Assembly: GCA_029879555.1 (NCBI GenBank)
Contig: JAOUQB010000008.1
Coordinates: 1-19,450 of the forward strand
Reading direction: 5' to 3'
Origin: Nitrospirota bacterium
Lineage (GTDB): Bacteria > Nitrospirota > Nitrospiria > Nitrospirales > UBA8639
Length of the DNA stretch: 19,450 bases
The translations under genes and the position numbers were made by a program. Below, piece by piece: positions 1 to 6,719 of the stretch. The notes under the pieces were generated by a model. The model ran no database searches. It was not told the DNA's origin and saw only the letters and a program-made list of their open reading frames with translations. Numbering within the stretch: position 1 is the first letter of the stretch; each line of letters begins with the position of its first letter.

Positions 1-393
1 GGTATAGCTGGAATTTTTAATGTGTGTTTTATCGAAATCATAATCGAGCACTAAGGCCATTTTATATAGTAACTCGACGAGCAGATCGATCCTTTTAACA
101 CCCCACTGTTCTCCCGTAATGTCTTTGTTTCCTAACAAATCAAGGTATTCTTTCCAAGCCTCAATTACCGCTTTTTCCTTTTTATTTTCTCTGTCGAATT
201 CGAGATCTATCCGGTTTAAAGCCACAACGTGATCCCATGATACCGTGTAACCGCGAGTTGCCATCAGTGTCTTGAACACTTGTAGCTTTCTCTCTCTGAC
301 TTCCTTCCTGTTGTCCAGATAGCGGGTTAATTGAACGGCCACTATTGGCCCTATCAAAACCGCTAAAATCATAAATCCATCGGCAATCGTCAT
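1..393 (-). CDS. Partial membrane-anchored DUF6680-like protein
   Basis: The start lies inside the window and the gene runs off the left edge, leaving 131 codons without a stop. Translation begins MTIADGFMILAVLIGPIVAV, a hydrophobic segment at about residues 5-21 that should anchor the protein in the membrane. A charged cytoplasmic stretch (RYLDNRKEVRERKLQVFKTL) follows, then an alpha-helical region containing WKEYLDLLGNK. The short N-terminal anchor followed by LTRYLD..R..RERK.. resembles the DUF6680 family from memory; no biochemical role is known to me. GGAG lies about 9 bases before the ATG, which supports this start. It is on the same strand as the two small genes to its right but separated from them by about 95 bases. 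The family call is a recollection; the reading frame itself is well supported. Confidence 0.7.
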   Translation of the reverse strand, partial: MTIADGFMILAVLIGPIVAVQLTRYLDNRKEVRERKLQVFKTLMATRGYTVSWDHVVALNRIDLEFDRENKKEKAVIEAWKEYLDLLGNKDITGEQWGVKRIDLLVELLYKMALVLDYDFDKTHIKNSSYT

Positions 394-488
394 TTCTATG
401 AACTCCGATTTATAAGACTTTGGGAAACTTTATCTTAATTCAGTTAAATGAGGAAGGTTTTCGATATTAATTATTTCCACAATAACGG

Positions 489-704
489 TTATCTGACCAA
501 ATCATAGTCTTTTGCCCGTTGTAAATGATTGGCGGCTTGGTGGAAGCGATACCAGCCATTTTCAATAAAGCCCCCTGCCCTATTAAACCGCCGATACAAG
601 CCGTCACCTTCAATGATCGAGGATGGAAAGGCAAAGAGAAAAATATCCCCTTCGACATACGCCGAGCGGAAGGCCATTCCCGGCTTGATGTCTTCGCGGG
701 ACAT
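489..704 (-). CDS. Small hypothetical protein, 71 aa
   Basis: A 71-residue frame beginning MSREDIKPGMAFRSAYVEGD and ending KDYDLVR. I do not recognise a family. The composition is protein-like: mixed charged and aromatic residues and no low-complexity runs. It starts 21 bases after the stop of the upstream 66-aa gene on the same strand, with GGGAGGG about 11 bases before the ATG, so the two probably form a small operon. Overlapping frames on both strands here are longer but have unnatural compositions rich in Arg, Ser and Cys. The GDGLYRRFNR..FIENGWYRF segment suggests a small beta-rich fold, but this is only an impression. Confidence 0.55.
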   Translation of the reverse strand: MSREDIKPGMAFRSAYVEGDIFLFAFPSSIIEGDGLYRRFNRAGGFIENGWYRFHQAANHLQRAKDYDLVR

Positions 705-725
705 GCCCCATACGCCCTCCCTGCT

Positions 726-926
726 CTATTGGTCTGGCGTCTTGTCATCTTTCGGGAACAACACCACGTCACCGGAAACAGCAATATTACCGGGTAATTT
801 TAAAGAAATGCTGCCTTTGTCGTTTTGAAACGCGGTGCCGACCGTGGTCCATGCGGTTTGTTCCTTCCCGTCTTTGTCTTGATATTTTTCAGGGACCGCA
901 ATTTTATATTGAACGTTCTCAGCCAT
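726..926 (-). CDS. Small conserved plasmid protein, 66 aa
   Basis: The protein begins MAENVQYKIAVPEKYQDKDG and contains AWTTVGTAF, then DKGSISLKLPG and GDVVLFPKDD. The pattern W-T-x-x-G-x-A ... G-x-x-L-x-L ... VVL-x-P-K is shared with the 65-aa protein at 6522-6719, so the two look like diverged members of one small plasmid family. I chose the second of two closely spaced ATGs (926 rather than 932), because the TAGGAG ribosome-binding site is 8 bases from the second and only 2 from the first. It is the first gene of a probable two-gene operon with the 71-aa gene. The function is unknown. Such proteins are common in plasmid backbones beside mobilization genes. Confidence 0.7.
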   Translation of the reverse strand: MAENVQYKIAVPEKYQDKDGKEQTAWTTVGTAFQNDKGSISLKLPGNIAVSGDVVLFPKDDKTPDQ

Positions 927-932
927 GGTCAT

Positions 933-1640
933 TACTCCTACTCAGTGGTGAATTGATGGAATCCACCTAGCCAGATTCGCCGTGAGCCGTCCAGCAAAAA
1001 ACGCCTATGAAGAAAAACGGGTCCCTATCCCCTCCCCCGCATGCCTTTGGAAGACAAAAACAAGCCTGACATGCCTTCGGAGCCGACACGTTCACGAGAG
1101 CGCCACCCGGAACGGATAGTCAAGGGCAGAAGCGTGAGCGTCCCTTGACGCCGTGAGGATGGGGCTAGGCACTCTTCGGCGAAGAAGGAAGAAAGCAGCT
1201 TCGGTCATGTCCCGATCTTTCCCCCTGCTCCCCTTGAAGGCAAAACGAGGTTCACCACAAAGCACGGTGGTCCGAATCTTGCGCCTTTTTACCCTTTAAA
1301 GCCGCATTTTCTTTCTTTCCTTCATCTGATCTTTTCATAAGTCTTTTTTTTAACTTTATCGAGGTTTGGGGAGATCATATTTTAAAAGGCCATGCGGAGC
1401 ATGGGGCGTAGTGAGCCAGAGGCGAACGAAGGGTAGGCGTCAATTTATGAATGCGACTGGCGTAGCGTTCCGAAAACGCGAAGCCGAGGAGCCACGAATG
1501 AGCAAAGGAAGATGGGTACCGACTGATGAGAGGAAATGGTTGTTAGGTGGGACACGGACAAGATTAAAAGAGATTATAATAAGGTTAAAGAATAAGAGGC
1601 TTGGCAGGGTTAAAAAAATTTTAAAAATCAATAACTTATG
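933..1640. other. Gene-free stretch before the iterons
   Basis: No convincing coding frame. The frames at 1366-1650 (plus) and 1440-1631 (minus) have compositions and starts that do not look real. One perfect 8-bp inverted repeat, GTCAAGGG/CCCTTGAC, sits at 1119-1126 and 1142-1149 with a 15-base loop. From about 1550 the sequence becomes purine-rich on the plus strand and very AT-rich, which would suit duplex opening beside the iterons. That last reading is inference. Confidence 0.5.
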
Positions 1641-1650
1641 GATTACTTAA

Positions 1651-2078
1651 TGTCCCGAAAACCTATTACTTTTGTCCAAATTGTCCTGAAAACCTCTATC
1701 TTTGTGGGTGAAATGTCCCGAAAACCTCTATCTTTATTGGGAAAATGTCCTGAGAACCTATCTCTTTTGTGTTGAAATGTCCTGAAAACCTATCTCTTTG
1801 ATCTAATTAAACAAGGCCGAATCTGTGGATATCACTCCCCTATTCCTCAAATGTCCCGAAAACCTATATGTTTGTGTCCTGAAAACCTATTACTTTCTGT
1901 CCTGAGAACCTATTACTTCTGCCTGAAATGTCCTGAAAACCTATAACTATGGGCTTTTAGGCACTCTAATTTAAAAAATCCCTCGTAATTTACCTGTATT
2001 TAAAGGGTTAAATTGTCCTGAGAACCTATAACCCTGCCCGCCTTTCCTCTTAAAAATGTCCTGAAAACCTATATCCCT
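1651..2078. repeat. Iteron array, probable origin of replication (oriV)
   Basis: Eleven direct repeats of consensus TGTCCYGARAACCTMT begin at 1651, 1682, 1714, 1746, 1778, 1852, 1875, 1898, 1929, 2014 and 2057. Variation is limited to C/T at position 6, A/G at position 9 and the 3' tail (often ATCTTT or TACTTT). Start-to-start distances are 31, 32, 32, 32, 74, 23, 23, 31, 85 and 43 bases, each close to a whole number of helical turns, so the copies face the same side of the DNA. The array lies immediately 3' of the replication initiator gene and its last copy overlaps that gene's stop codon. Phased iterons next to an initiator are the hallmark of iteron-controlled plasmid origins. No clear DnaA box was picked out by eye. 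Confidence 0.9.
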
Positions 2079-3159
2079 ACAAAAGCTTTACGGTCCCTTT
2101 CTGAGAATCACGATTACGGGCATTGGCATTTTTCATTTCCTGAACAAAATCAAAACTCGGCTGCAAATGATATTTGACATTGAGCACTCGTTTTCCTGTG
2201 TTTGTAGGGGCTTTTTCTGCCTCAAAAGTTTCGAGAACATTGGCCTCAACTAATTCCTGTAAAACGCCTTCAACATAAGCCATTCTGCGGTCTTTACGCG
2301 GGTGCCTGACCAGTCCGCTATCGCGTTCAATGGTCGTTTGGGAAATCGTGTATTTATTCAGGTGGTTGGCTTGGATGTAGTTATGCGATAAACGCTTGTG
2401 GAACCACCGGGCAAGCGGAGATTTTAAATCCATCAAGGTGCCGTAATTGAATTGACGGTAAGAAATATTATTAATGCTGTCGCTGATGGGTTCTGGAAGA
2501 CGGGCGCACCATAATTGTTTGGGATCGATAAGATAATCTTCGCGTGTCAGACGAGTGAGGTCTTGTAAAATGGTTCCGGTGTACAAAAGCCCTCTTCTTG
2601 AACGATCTTTTAATAGTCCGACTTCCAGCACAGTTTTTGCTAAAATTTCAATGGATTGTTTGATCTCATCAAGGCTGCGTGTTCTGCCGCGCTCCTTTAA
2701 TTCCTTTTGAACCATATTGAGTGTAAACCAGACCTTGCTTTTTTTCTGTGTGGGATCGTGTTCGGCAAGTTCCCCAAATTCCCGATCTGAAAAAATCTTT
2801 TTTAACACCTCCTCAACAAGTTCTTCATCAGCCGATGGATAATAATCCGTCGAGGTACCGTCCTTGTTCTTAATTTTGACTGGCTGAATAATAACCTTGC
2901 AGTGCAAAGGTTCTGGACGGTTTGCATAGGTCGGCGTATACACAAACTCTTGCTCATACAGGGGCAGATTGCCTTTCTCATCACGCATACTGGCTTGAAT
3001 ACGGCCCGCTACCGCATATTTTGGGATGGCGTCCCACATCTCGATGGTGTTCGAAAGGTCTTTCGAATCACCATAGAAATTTCTGAACATACTTAGCTGT
3101 TCAGAAATTTGTGGTTTTTTTGGTGGCTGACGCCGTTTTACGGTGAGAGCTTTACTCAT
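2077..3159 (-). CDS. Plasmid replication initiator, iteron-binding type
   Basis: A 360-aa protein expected to bind the adjacent eleven iterons and start plasmid replication. The sequence has the layout of winged-helix plasmid initiators. An N-terminal part runs to about residue 130. A first winged-helix-like region (about 140-220) includes VWFTLNMVQKELKERGRTRS. A strongly conserved block follows near residues 228-255, with ISYRQFNYGTLMDL and LARWFHKRLSHNY. A second helical region (about 260-310) holds TISQTTIERDSGL and RKDRRMAYVEGVL. Its ATG overlaps the stop of the upstream gene (ATGA), so translation is probably coupled. It is the third gene of a parA/partner/rep operon, an order reminiscent of repABC plasmids although this initiator is not RepC-like by eye. 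The family assignment is from memory; the iteron context makes the role secure. Confidence 0.88.
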   Translation of the reverse strand: MSKALTVKRRQPPKKPQISEQLSMFRNFYGDSKDLSNTIEMWDAIPKYAVAGRIQASMRDEKGNLPLYEQEFVYTPTYANRPEPLHCKVIIQPVKIKNKDGTSTDYYPSADEELVEEVLKKIFSDREFGELAEHDPTQKKSKVWFTLNMVQKELKERGRTRSLDEIKQSIEILAKTVLEVGLLKDRSRRGLLYTGTILQDLTRLTREDYLIDPKQLWCARLPEPISDSINNISYRQFNYGTLMDLKSPLARWFHKRLSHNYIQANHLNKYTISQTTIERDSGLVRHPRKDRRMAYVEGVLQELVEANVLETFEAEKAPTNTGKRVLNVKYHLQPSFDFVQEMKNANARNRDSQKGTVKLL

Positions 3160-3482
3160 TTGGTTTCATATTTTTCAAACAGAAGGTCTAAGGCTTCATC
3201 TATCAGGTCTGGCCCTTTTTTTCTAGAGGCATGTTTTTGAGTGGCGACAAGGATATCAAACTTTTCTGCTCTATCCTTAGTCGGATGAAAGCCTTTTTGA
3301 ATGCGATCGAGAAACGGCATTTTGTCACTAGAGGTTTTCACTTCCAATTTCAGCTTCTTTTCCTTGGGCTGTGGAACGGCGGTATTCACTAAATTCCCCT
3401 CCCCTGCTCCTTGAGTTTTTGAACGGTCCTGTTCTTTTTTCATCCAATCGAGCGGCACTTCGTCGGTTTGTGTTTTAGGCAT
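3156..3482 (-). CDS. Putative ParB/ParG-like centromere-binding partner, 108 aa
   Basis: A small, highly charged protein. The N-terminal 50 residues are polar and probably disordered (Lys, Glu, Gln, Thr-rich). The C-terminal half contains GFHPTKDRAEKFDILVATQK followed by two predicted helices ending DEALDLLFEKYE. A beta strand followed by two helices after a flexible tail is the layout of ribbon-helix-helix centromere proteins such as ParG and omega, which partner short ParA ATPases. The gene overlaps the 3' end of parA by 8 bases and its stop overlaps the start of the initiator by 4, so all three are co-translated. I infer that it binds the 8-bp repeat array at 4117-4459 both for partition and for repression of the operon. 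It has no recognisable ParB CTPase or HTH domain. The RHH call is based on pattern and context only. Confidence 0.65.
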   Translation of the reverse strand: MPKTQTDEVPLDWMKKEQDRSKTQGAGEGNLVNTAVPQPKEKKLKLEVKTSSDKMPFLDRIQKGFHPTKDRAEKFDILVATQKHASRKKGPDLIDEALDLLFEKYETK

Positions 3483-4104
3483 GGGCTTTTTCCTTTTCTA
3501 ATTGGGTGTCCTTAAGGGAACTTTGCGAACTGAGCACAGCGGAAAGAATGGCTTCAAATTCTTTTCGGCTATCTTTGACGCGGTAGGATTTATTCATCTT
3601 GGGATCAAAGATTGAGCGGTATTCCTCTGCCGCCTTTGAATACACCCCGCTACGATGAATTTCAAAGGCCCCTGCCCGCTTCATGGCTTTAATCACCGTT
3701 CGCTCTAAAGGTAATAATGGATTACCGTCTGTAATTATTTGAATAATCCGGCGCGTGGGATTAGTGGCTTTTTCTGCCCGTTCTAAGGCATCAACAAAGG
3801 TGGCATATTGAGTGCGGTCGGCCTTGGTCGGAATAATGACCGTGGGTGCGGGTGGAACTTCCCAATCGGCAGCGACATGATCGGCAATGACCAAATCATA
3901 TTCATCCCCGTCGGTCGGGAAATGAGAATCGACGATAAAGGGTAAATTCCCTTCTTTATACGCCAGCATGGCCGTACCTTGCGGGTCACGACAGAGCACA
4001 AACGGCTTCATGTCATGGATCGCAACGGCGGCAGCGGCAAGATTGAGCGCAATCATGCTCTTCCCCTGCCCGCCTTTCGGATTCCAGATGGATACAACTT
4101 TCAT
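3475..4104 (-). CDS. parA: ParA-family partition ATPase, short form
   Basis: A 209-aa P-loop ATPase of the ParA/MinD/Soj superfamily that positions plasmid copies before division. The deviant Walker A motif KGGQGKS lies at residues 10-16 with both signature lysines. The A' motif DPQGT is at 40-44, and the Walker B strand DLVIAD is at about 70-75. The short length and absence of an N-terminal DNA-binding extension fit type Ib ParA proteins, which work with a small RHH partner and leave autoregulation to that partner. That partner is encoded directly downstream, overlapping by 8 bases. The ribosome-binding site is weak (AAGAGA before the ATG). The first TCGTAGGA box of the upstream array sits only about 13 bases before the start codon, which suggests repression of its own operon. 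Function is confident; the exact subfamily is inference. Confidence 0.93.
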   Translation of the reverse strand: MKVVSIWNPKGGQGKSMIALNLAAAAVAIHDMKPFVLCRDPQGTAMLAYKEGNLPFIVDSHFPTDGDEYDLVIADHVAADWEVPPAPTVIIPTKADRTQYATFVDALERAEKATNPTRRIIQIITDGNPLLPLERTVIKAMKRAGAFEIHRSGVYSKAAEEYRSIFDPKMNKSYRVKDSRKEFEAILSAVLSSQSSLKDTQLEKEKAHA

Positions 4105-4116
4105 ATTTTTCTCTTT

Positions 4117-4459
4117 TCGTAGGAAGTTAGAAACGGAAGGACACGATAACGGATGATCGTAGGGCCATAATAAATCAAGATCGTAGGATACTCAATAAAT
4201 AATTTCGTATAAACGTACGTTTTTTATTTAATAATAAATTACGTTCGTATTTTAATAGGTTTTCATCTTGTGACGGTTTAATTTTCTGGTTTTCGTAATT
4301 TCTTTATTTCGTAGGAACGTACGTTCTTATTTTAATAGGATCATCCGAACTAATTTACGGCAGATAACAATATCGCATTATTCTACGATCATAATTTCGT
4401 ATTATTTTAATTTAATACGTTGATACGGTCTGATGATTTGATGATCGTAGGGTAGGAGA
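4117..4459. repeat. 8-bp-register repeat array, probable centromere (parS) and par operator
   Basis: Nine TCGTA boxes start at 4117, 4157, 4181, 4205, 4245, 4293, 4309, 4397 and 4445. The gaps are 40, 24, 24, 40, 48, 16, 88 and 48 bases, all multiples of eight. Read in that register, the whole stretch is a run of related octamers such as TCGTAGGA, TAATAGGA, TAATAGGT, TAATACGT, TGATACGG and ACGTACGT. The self-complementary ACGTACGT recurs in register at 4213 and 4317. A 20-base segment at 4241-4260 recurs at 4321-4340 with 18 matches, exactly ten octamers apart. The array fills the gap between parA and the relaxase gene. RHH partition proteins are known to bind tandem short repeats (omega binds heptads), so I infer binding by the 108-aa parA partner. 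Confidence 0.75.
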
Positions 4460-4461
4460 CA

Positions 4462-5826
4462 TTACCGATCAAAAGACGGCCCGGAATCCGGCTCGGGGCC
4501 GTGACCGCGTGAGCGGTCATTGACGGCGCGTGGGGCAGGGGCATCCGGCGTGTAGGGCCGGAAGTCCTCGGTTTCCTGATCATGCGAAGGCGGGGAGGGG
4601 GGTCGTTGCCGTTCGACTTGGTGCCGCTGTTCAAGGGCGGCAAGCTGTTCTTGGGCGTTACGATCAAAAAAGCCTGTTCGCTCTCCTTGCCTTCGTTCAA
4701 TATCCTCTAAATTCAGCCGTAGCGCCTCCACACGCTCAAAAGCCTCCTGCTGACGGCCCGACAATCGGCCCATGAAGGTTTGGGCCTTCCTGAGGTCGTC
4801 TTGGGCTTGTGTGAGGGCGTGTTGTGTCCCGGCCTTATCGTAAAAGGCTTTTCCGGTCGCTTCCATCTCGGCTCGCCGTTGGTCAATCTGGGCTTCCAAG
4901 GCGCGGCGTTCATCCAAGTGTTTCAGATGCAGGGCATTGTGCCGCTGGGCGAGTAGGGCGGTCCGATCTTCGGCGGCTGCGCCCTTCTCGCGTGGCGGCT
5001 CCTTGTGGCGTGAAAGGGCAAGAGCGGCCTTGCGCTGTTGCTCGGCAGCAATCAGGCGTTTTTCGCGCTCGATAGCCAAGTCGATAATCTTTTCCTGCTG
5101 CTCCAACTCAGCCAATTCCCGGTTCCAGTATTCGGCTTGGCGGTTCTCATCCCCGATGCGAGTTTCTTCCCCCCGGCGCTCCATTTCGGTGGCATCCGGA
5201 CCAAGATGCTTGGTCGGCTTTTGCTGCATGCCGCGTTCTTCAAAACTGCGGCTATCCACGCGGTCCTGAGAGCCAACCCGCTCCAAAGCGAGATTAAGCG
5301 CCTCAGCCCATGCTTCGCGGTCTTGGACAAGGCTTTGTTTGTGGTTCCAGTCCCGGTTTTTGTTGGCAAATTCGCCATGGTTATTCAAGGGGCGAAGGGT
5401 CAACAAAATATGGGCGTGGTAGTTCCGGTCATCACCACCTTTGCCCGGTGCGTGATACGAAATATCGGCAATCATACCCTTGGACACGTAGCGATCTTGG
5501 GCGAAGCTGCCAAGCAAGGCGCGGCGCTGTTCATGGCTCAGTTCATGGGGTAGGGACACTTCCACTTCACGGGCAAGCTGGGCGTCTTTGCGGGTTTCCT
5601 TGGCCTCGACCGTATTCCACAATGTGGCCCGATCTGTGGCCCAATCCGGCGCATCATCCGGGGTGATGATTTCGCTTTCGATCACCCCGCCGCGCCGAGA
5701 GTATTTATGGTCTAATCCCGTGGTGGAATCGTGGATGTCCTGGGCAGCACGGTAGGCTGCGCAGGCGGTAACGCTTCGTCCTGTTGAACGGCCAATCACC
5801 TTGGCCGAGTAATGGTAAATTGCCAC
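4462..5826 (-). CDS. mobA: MobA/MobL-family relaxase (MobQ type)
   Basis: A 454-aa conjugative relaxase that should nick oriT and stay covalently attached to the transferred strand. It starts MAIYHYSAKVIGRSTGRSVT, with the likely catalytic tyrosine at residue 25 (AAYRAA), the position used by the IncQ MobA family. The metal-binding histidines lie in motif III: H125 (ISYHA) and the N-Y-H-A-H segment at residues 135-139. The relaxase domain ends near residue 210. The remainder (about 225-425) is a long charged coiled coil and the tail is proline-rich. There is no helicase or primase domain, so this is a minimal mobilization relaxase rather than a Ti-type TraA. It faces away from oriT and the TraD-like gene, the usual divergent arrangement. 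Its 3' end abuts the centromere array. Confidence 0.93.
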   Translation of the reverse strand: MAIYHYSAKVIGRSTGRSVTACAAYRAAQDIHDSTTGLDHKYSRRGGVIESEIITPDDAPDWATDRATLWNTVEAKETRKDAQLAREVEVSLPHELSHEQRRALLGSFAQDRYVSKGMIADISYHAPGKGGDDRNYHAHILLTLRPLNNHGEFANKNRDWNHKQSLVQDREAWAEALNLALERVGSQDRVDSRSFEERGMQQKPTKHLGPDATEMERRGEETRIGDENRQAEYWNRELAELEQQEKIIDLAIEREKRLIAAEQQRKAALALSRHKEPPREKGAAAEDRTALLAQRHNALHLKHLDERRALEAQIDQRRAEMEATGKAFYDKAGTQHALTQAQDDLRKAQTFMGRLSGRQQEAFERVEALRLNLEDIERRQGERTGFFDRNAQEQLAALEQRHQVERQRPPSPPSHDQETEDFRPYTPDAPAPRAVNDRSRGHGPEPDSGPSFDR

Positions 5827-6098
5827 AGAGACGCGACCAGTTAGAAGATACTCAAGGTTCGTAAACGAGAGAAGCGAGAACCGCTCCTTTCAAGCACACG
5901 TTACGCAGTAATGTATAAGTGCGCCCTTACGGGATTTAACCACCACACAATATCACAAGATATTGACCCCAATCTACCAACCGCGCTAAGCTCAACCCGA
6001 TTCATCCACAACCGATGATTCCAAACACTAACGCCACGCCACAACCACGGAGCAACCCACACACGAATCAACCCCTCACTTTGGAGTAACTGCGTATC
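5827..6098. other. Origin of transfer (oriT) region with IncQ-like nic site
   Basis: The divergent interval between relaxase and TraD-like genes contains TAAGTGCGCCCT at 5916-5927, matching the nick-region core of MobQ/IncQ-type oriTs (TAARTGCGCCCT). Just upstream is an imperfect inverted repeat, ACGTTAC/GTAATGT, at 5898-5904 and 5908-5914. A hairpin directly 5' of nic is typical for this group. A further perfect 6-bp dyad, AATATC/GATATT, lies at 5949-5964. A 14-base direct repeat, ACAACCGATGATTC, occurs at 6008-6021 and again inside the TraD-like gene at 6141-6154. From about 5935 to 6090 the plus strand is rich in A and C and poor in G. Assignment of nic is by resemblance; the exact nicked bond cannot be seen. 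Confidence 0.85.
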
Positions 6099-6455
6099 AT
6101 GACTGATAAACCAAGCATCAAATCTATCCACAAGGCCACTACAACCGATGATTCACAATCAAAGCCCCTAACCCGCCTTGAAAAGCTCGAACAACAACGA
6201 GCGAAAATCGCCAAGCAAATTGCCCTTGCCAAAAACCGAGACAAGCAAACCGAACGCAAACTCGACACACGCCGCAAAATCCTTGTCGGCTCCACCCTCA
6301 TGACCGAAGCTGAAAGCAAACCGGAACTCTACGATCAAATTACCCGGCTCCTCGACCGCTATCTCACCCGAGAAGACGACCGCAGACTCTTTCCCGATAT
6401 CCCACCACAACACCGGAAAGAAAAAACAGAAGACAAGCAAAAGGCGACCGCTTAA
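6099..6455 (+). CDS. traD: TraD-like mobilization accessory protein, 118 aa
   Basis: A small basic, helical protein of the kind paired with MobQ relaxases (TraD/TraC/MobC-like), thought to bind oriT DNA and assist relaxosome formation. The family hallmark is visible from about residue 27: LEKLEQQRAKIAKQIALAKN, then RDKQTERKLDTRRKILVGSTL, a region conserved in TraD proteins of Ti-type and related plasmids. The C-terminus contains LFPDIPPQHRK. It is transcribed away from the relaxase across oriT, the usual arrangement. GGAG lies 12 bases before the ATG, a slightly long spacing. A 7-bp hairpin (GACCGCT/AGCGGTC, 6446-6463) straddles its stop codon and may protect or end the message. This is not the inner-membrane TraD coupling protein of F plasmid. 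Confidence 0.85.
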   Translation: MTDKPSIKSIHKATTTDDSQSKPLTRLEKLEQQRAKIAKQIALAKNRDKQTERKLDTRRKILVGSTLMTEAESKPELYDQITRLLDRYLTREDDRRLFPDIPPQHRKEKTEDKQKATA

Positions 6456-6469
6456 TAGCGGTCAATCTT

Positions 6470-6507
6470 CAAAAAGAAAAAGACCCCGATCTTAGAAAAG
6501 ATCGAGG
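6470..6507 (-). terminator. Rho-independent terminator of the 65-aa gene
   Basis: Read on the minus strand, a stem CGATCTT/AAGATCG with a 4-base loop (plus-strand 6487-6504, with further G-C pairs outside one mismatch) is followed by a T-rich tract. It sits 15 bases after the stop of the minus-strand 65-aa gene. The plus strand lacks a T-run here, so it serves mainly the minus strand. Confidence 0.75.
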
Positions 6508-6521
6508 CCTGAAAGTAACGA

Positions 6522-6719
6522 TTATTTAGGTTTCGGTATGCGTAGAACCACCTCTCTTCCATTATCCAGGCGAAGATTAAATCCTTTCTTATCTTTATGT
6601 ACCCACGCGGCCCCGGTGCGGGTCCAGAAGGTTTTATCCTGGCCTTCCTTCTTTGTGACGTAATAGGCATATAAGCTAGGTGCTGCGCCTTTTTTCGTTG
6701 AGTTTTCTGTATTTAACAT
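6522..6719 (-). CDS. Small conserved plasmid protein, 65 aa
   Basis: The protein contains YAYYVTKKEGQDKTFWTRTG, then AAWVHKDKKGFNLRLDNGRE and VVLRIPKPK. The motif FWTR-x-GAAW-x-HKD-x-KGF-x-x-x-LD is one I recall from short conserved proteins encoded near mobilization and DUF736-type genes on plasmids. Function is not established; it reads as a single small beta-barrel-like domain. It shares its pattern with the 66-aa gene at 726-926 (W-T-x-x-G-x-A, KG, VVL-x-x-PK). AAAGGAG lies about 8 bases before the ATG. It has its own terminator directly downstream, so it is probably a single-gene transcript. It faces the TraD-like gene tail to tail. Confidence 0.8.
   Translation of the reverse strand: MLNTENSTKKGAAPSLYAYYVTKKEGQDKTFWTRTGAAWVHKDKKGFNLRLDNGREVVLRIPKPK

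Noticed and set aside
467..828. Three further frames of 90-105 codons over the 71-aa gene
   Set aside because: Arg/Ser/Pro-rich compositions typical of shadow frames; the 71-aa frame has the ribosome-binding site and operon position.
1366..1650. 94-codon plus-strand frame before the iterons
   Set aside because: Composition is dominated by Arg, Lys and Gly with no family pattern and no ribosome-binding site, and it ends in the AT-rich edge of the origin.
1651..2078. CRISPR array reading of the iterons
   Set aside because: Repeats are only about 16-22 bp with irregular spacing of 1-60 bases, near-continuous tails and a Rep gene next to them; no cas genes.
5038..5666. Long plus-strand frames opposite the relaxase gene
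   Set aside because: They are antisense to a clearly recognised relaxase with conserved tyrosine and histidines, and have no starts or motifs of their own.
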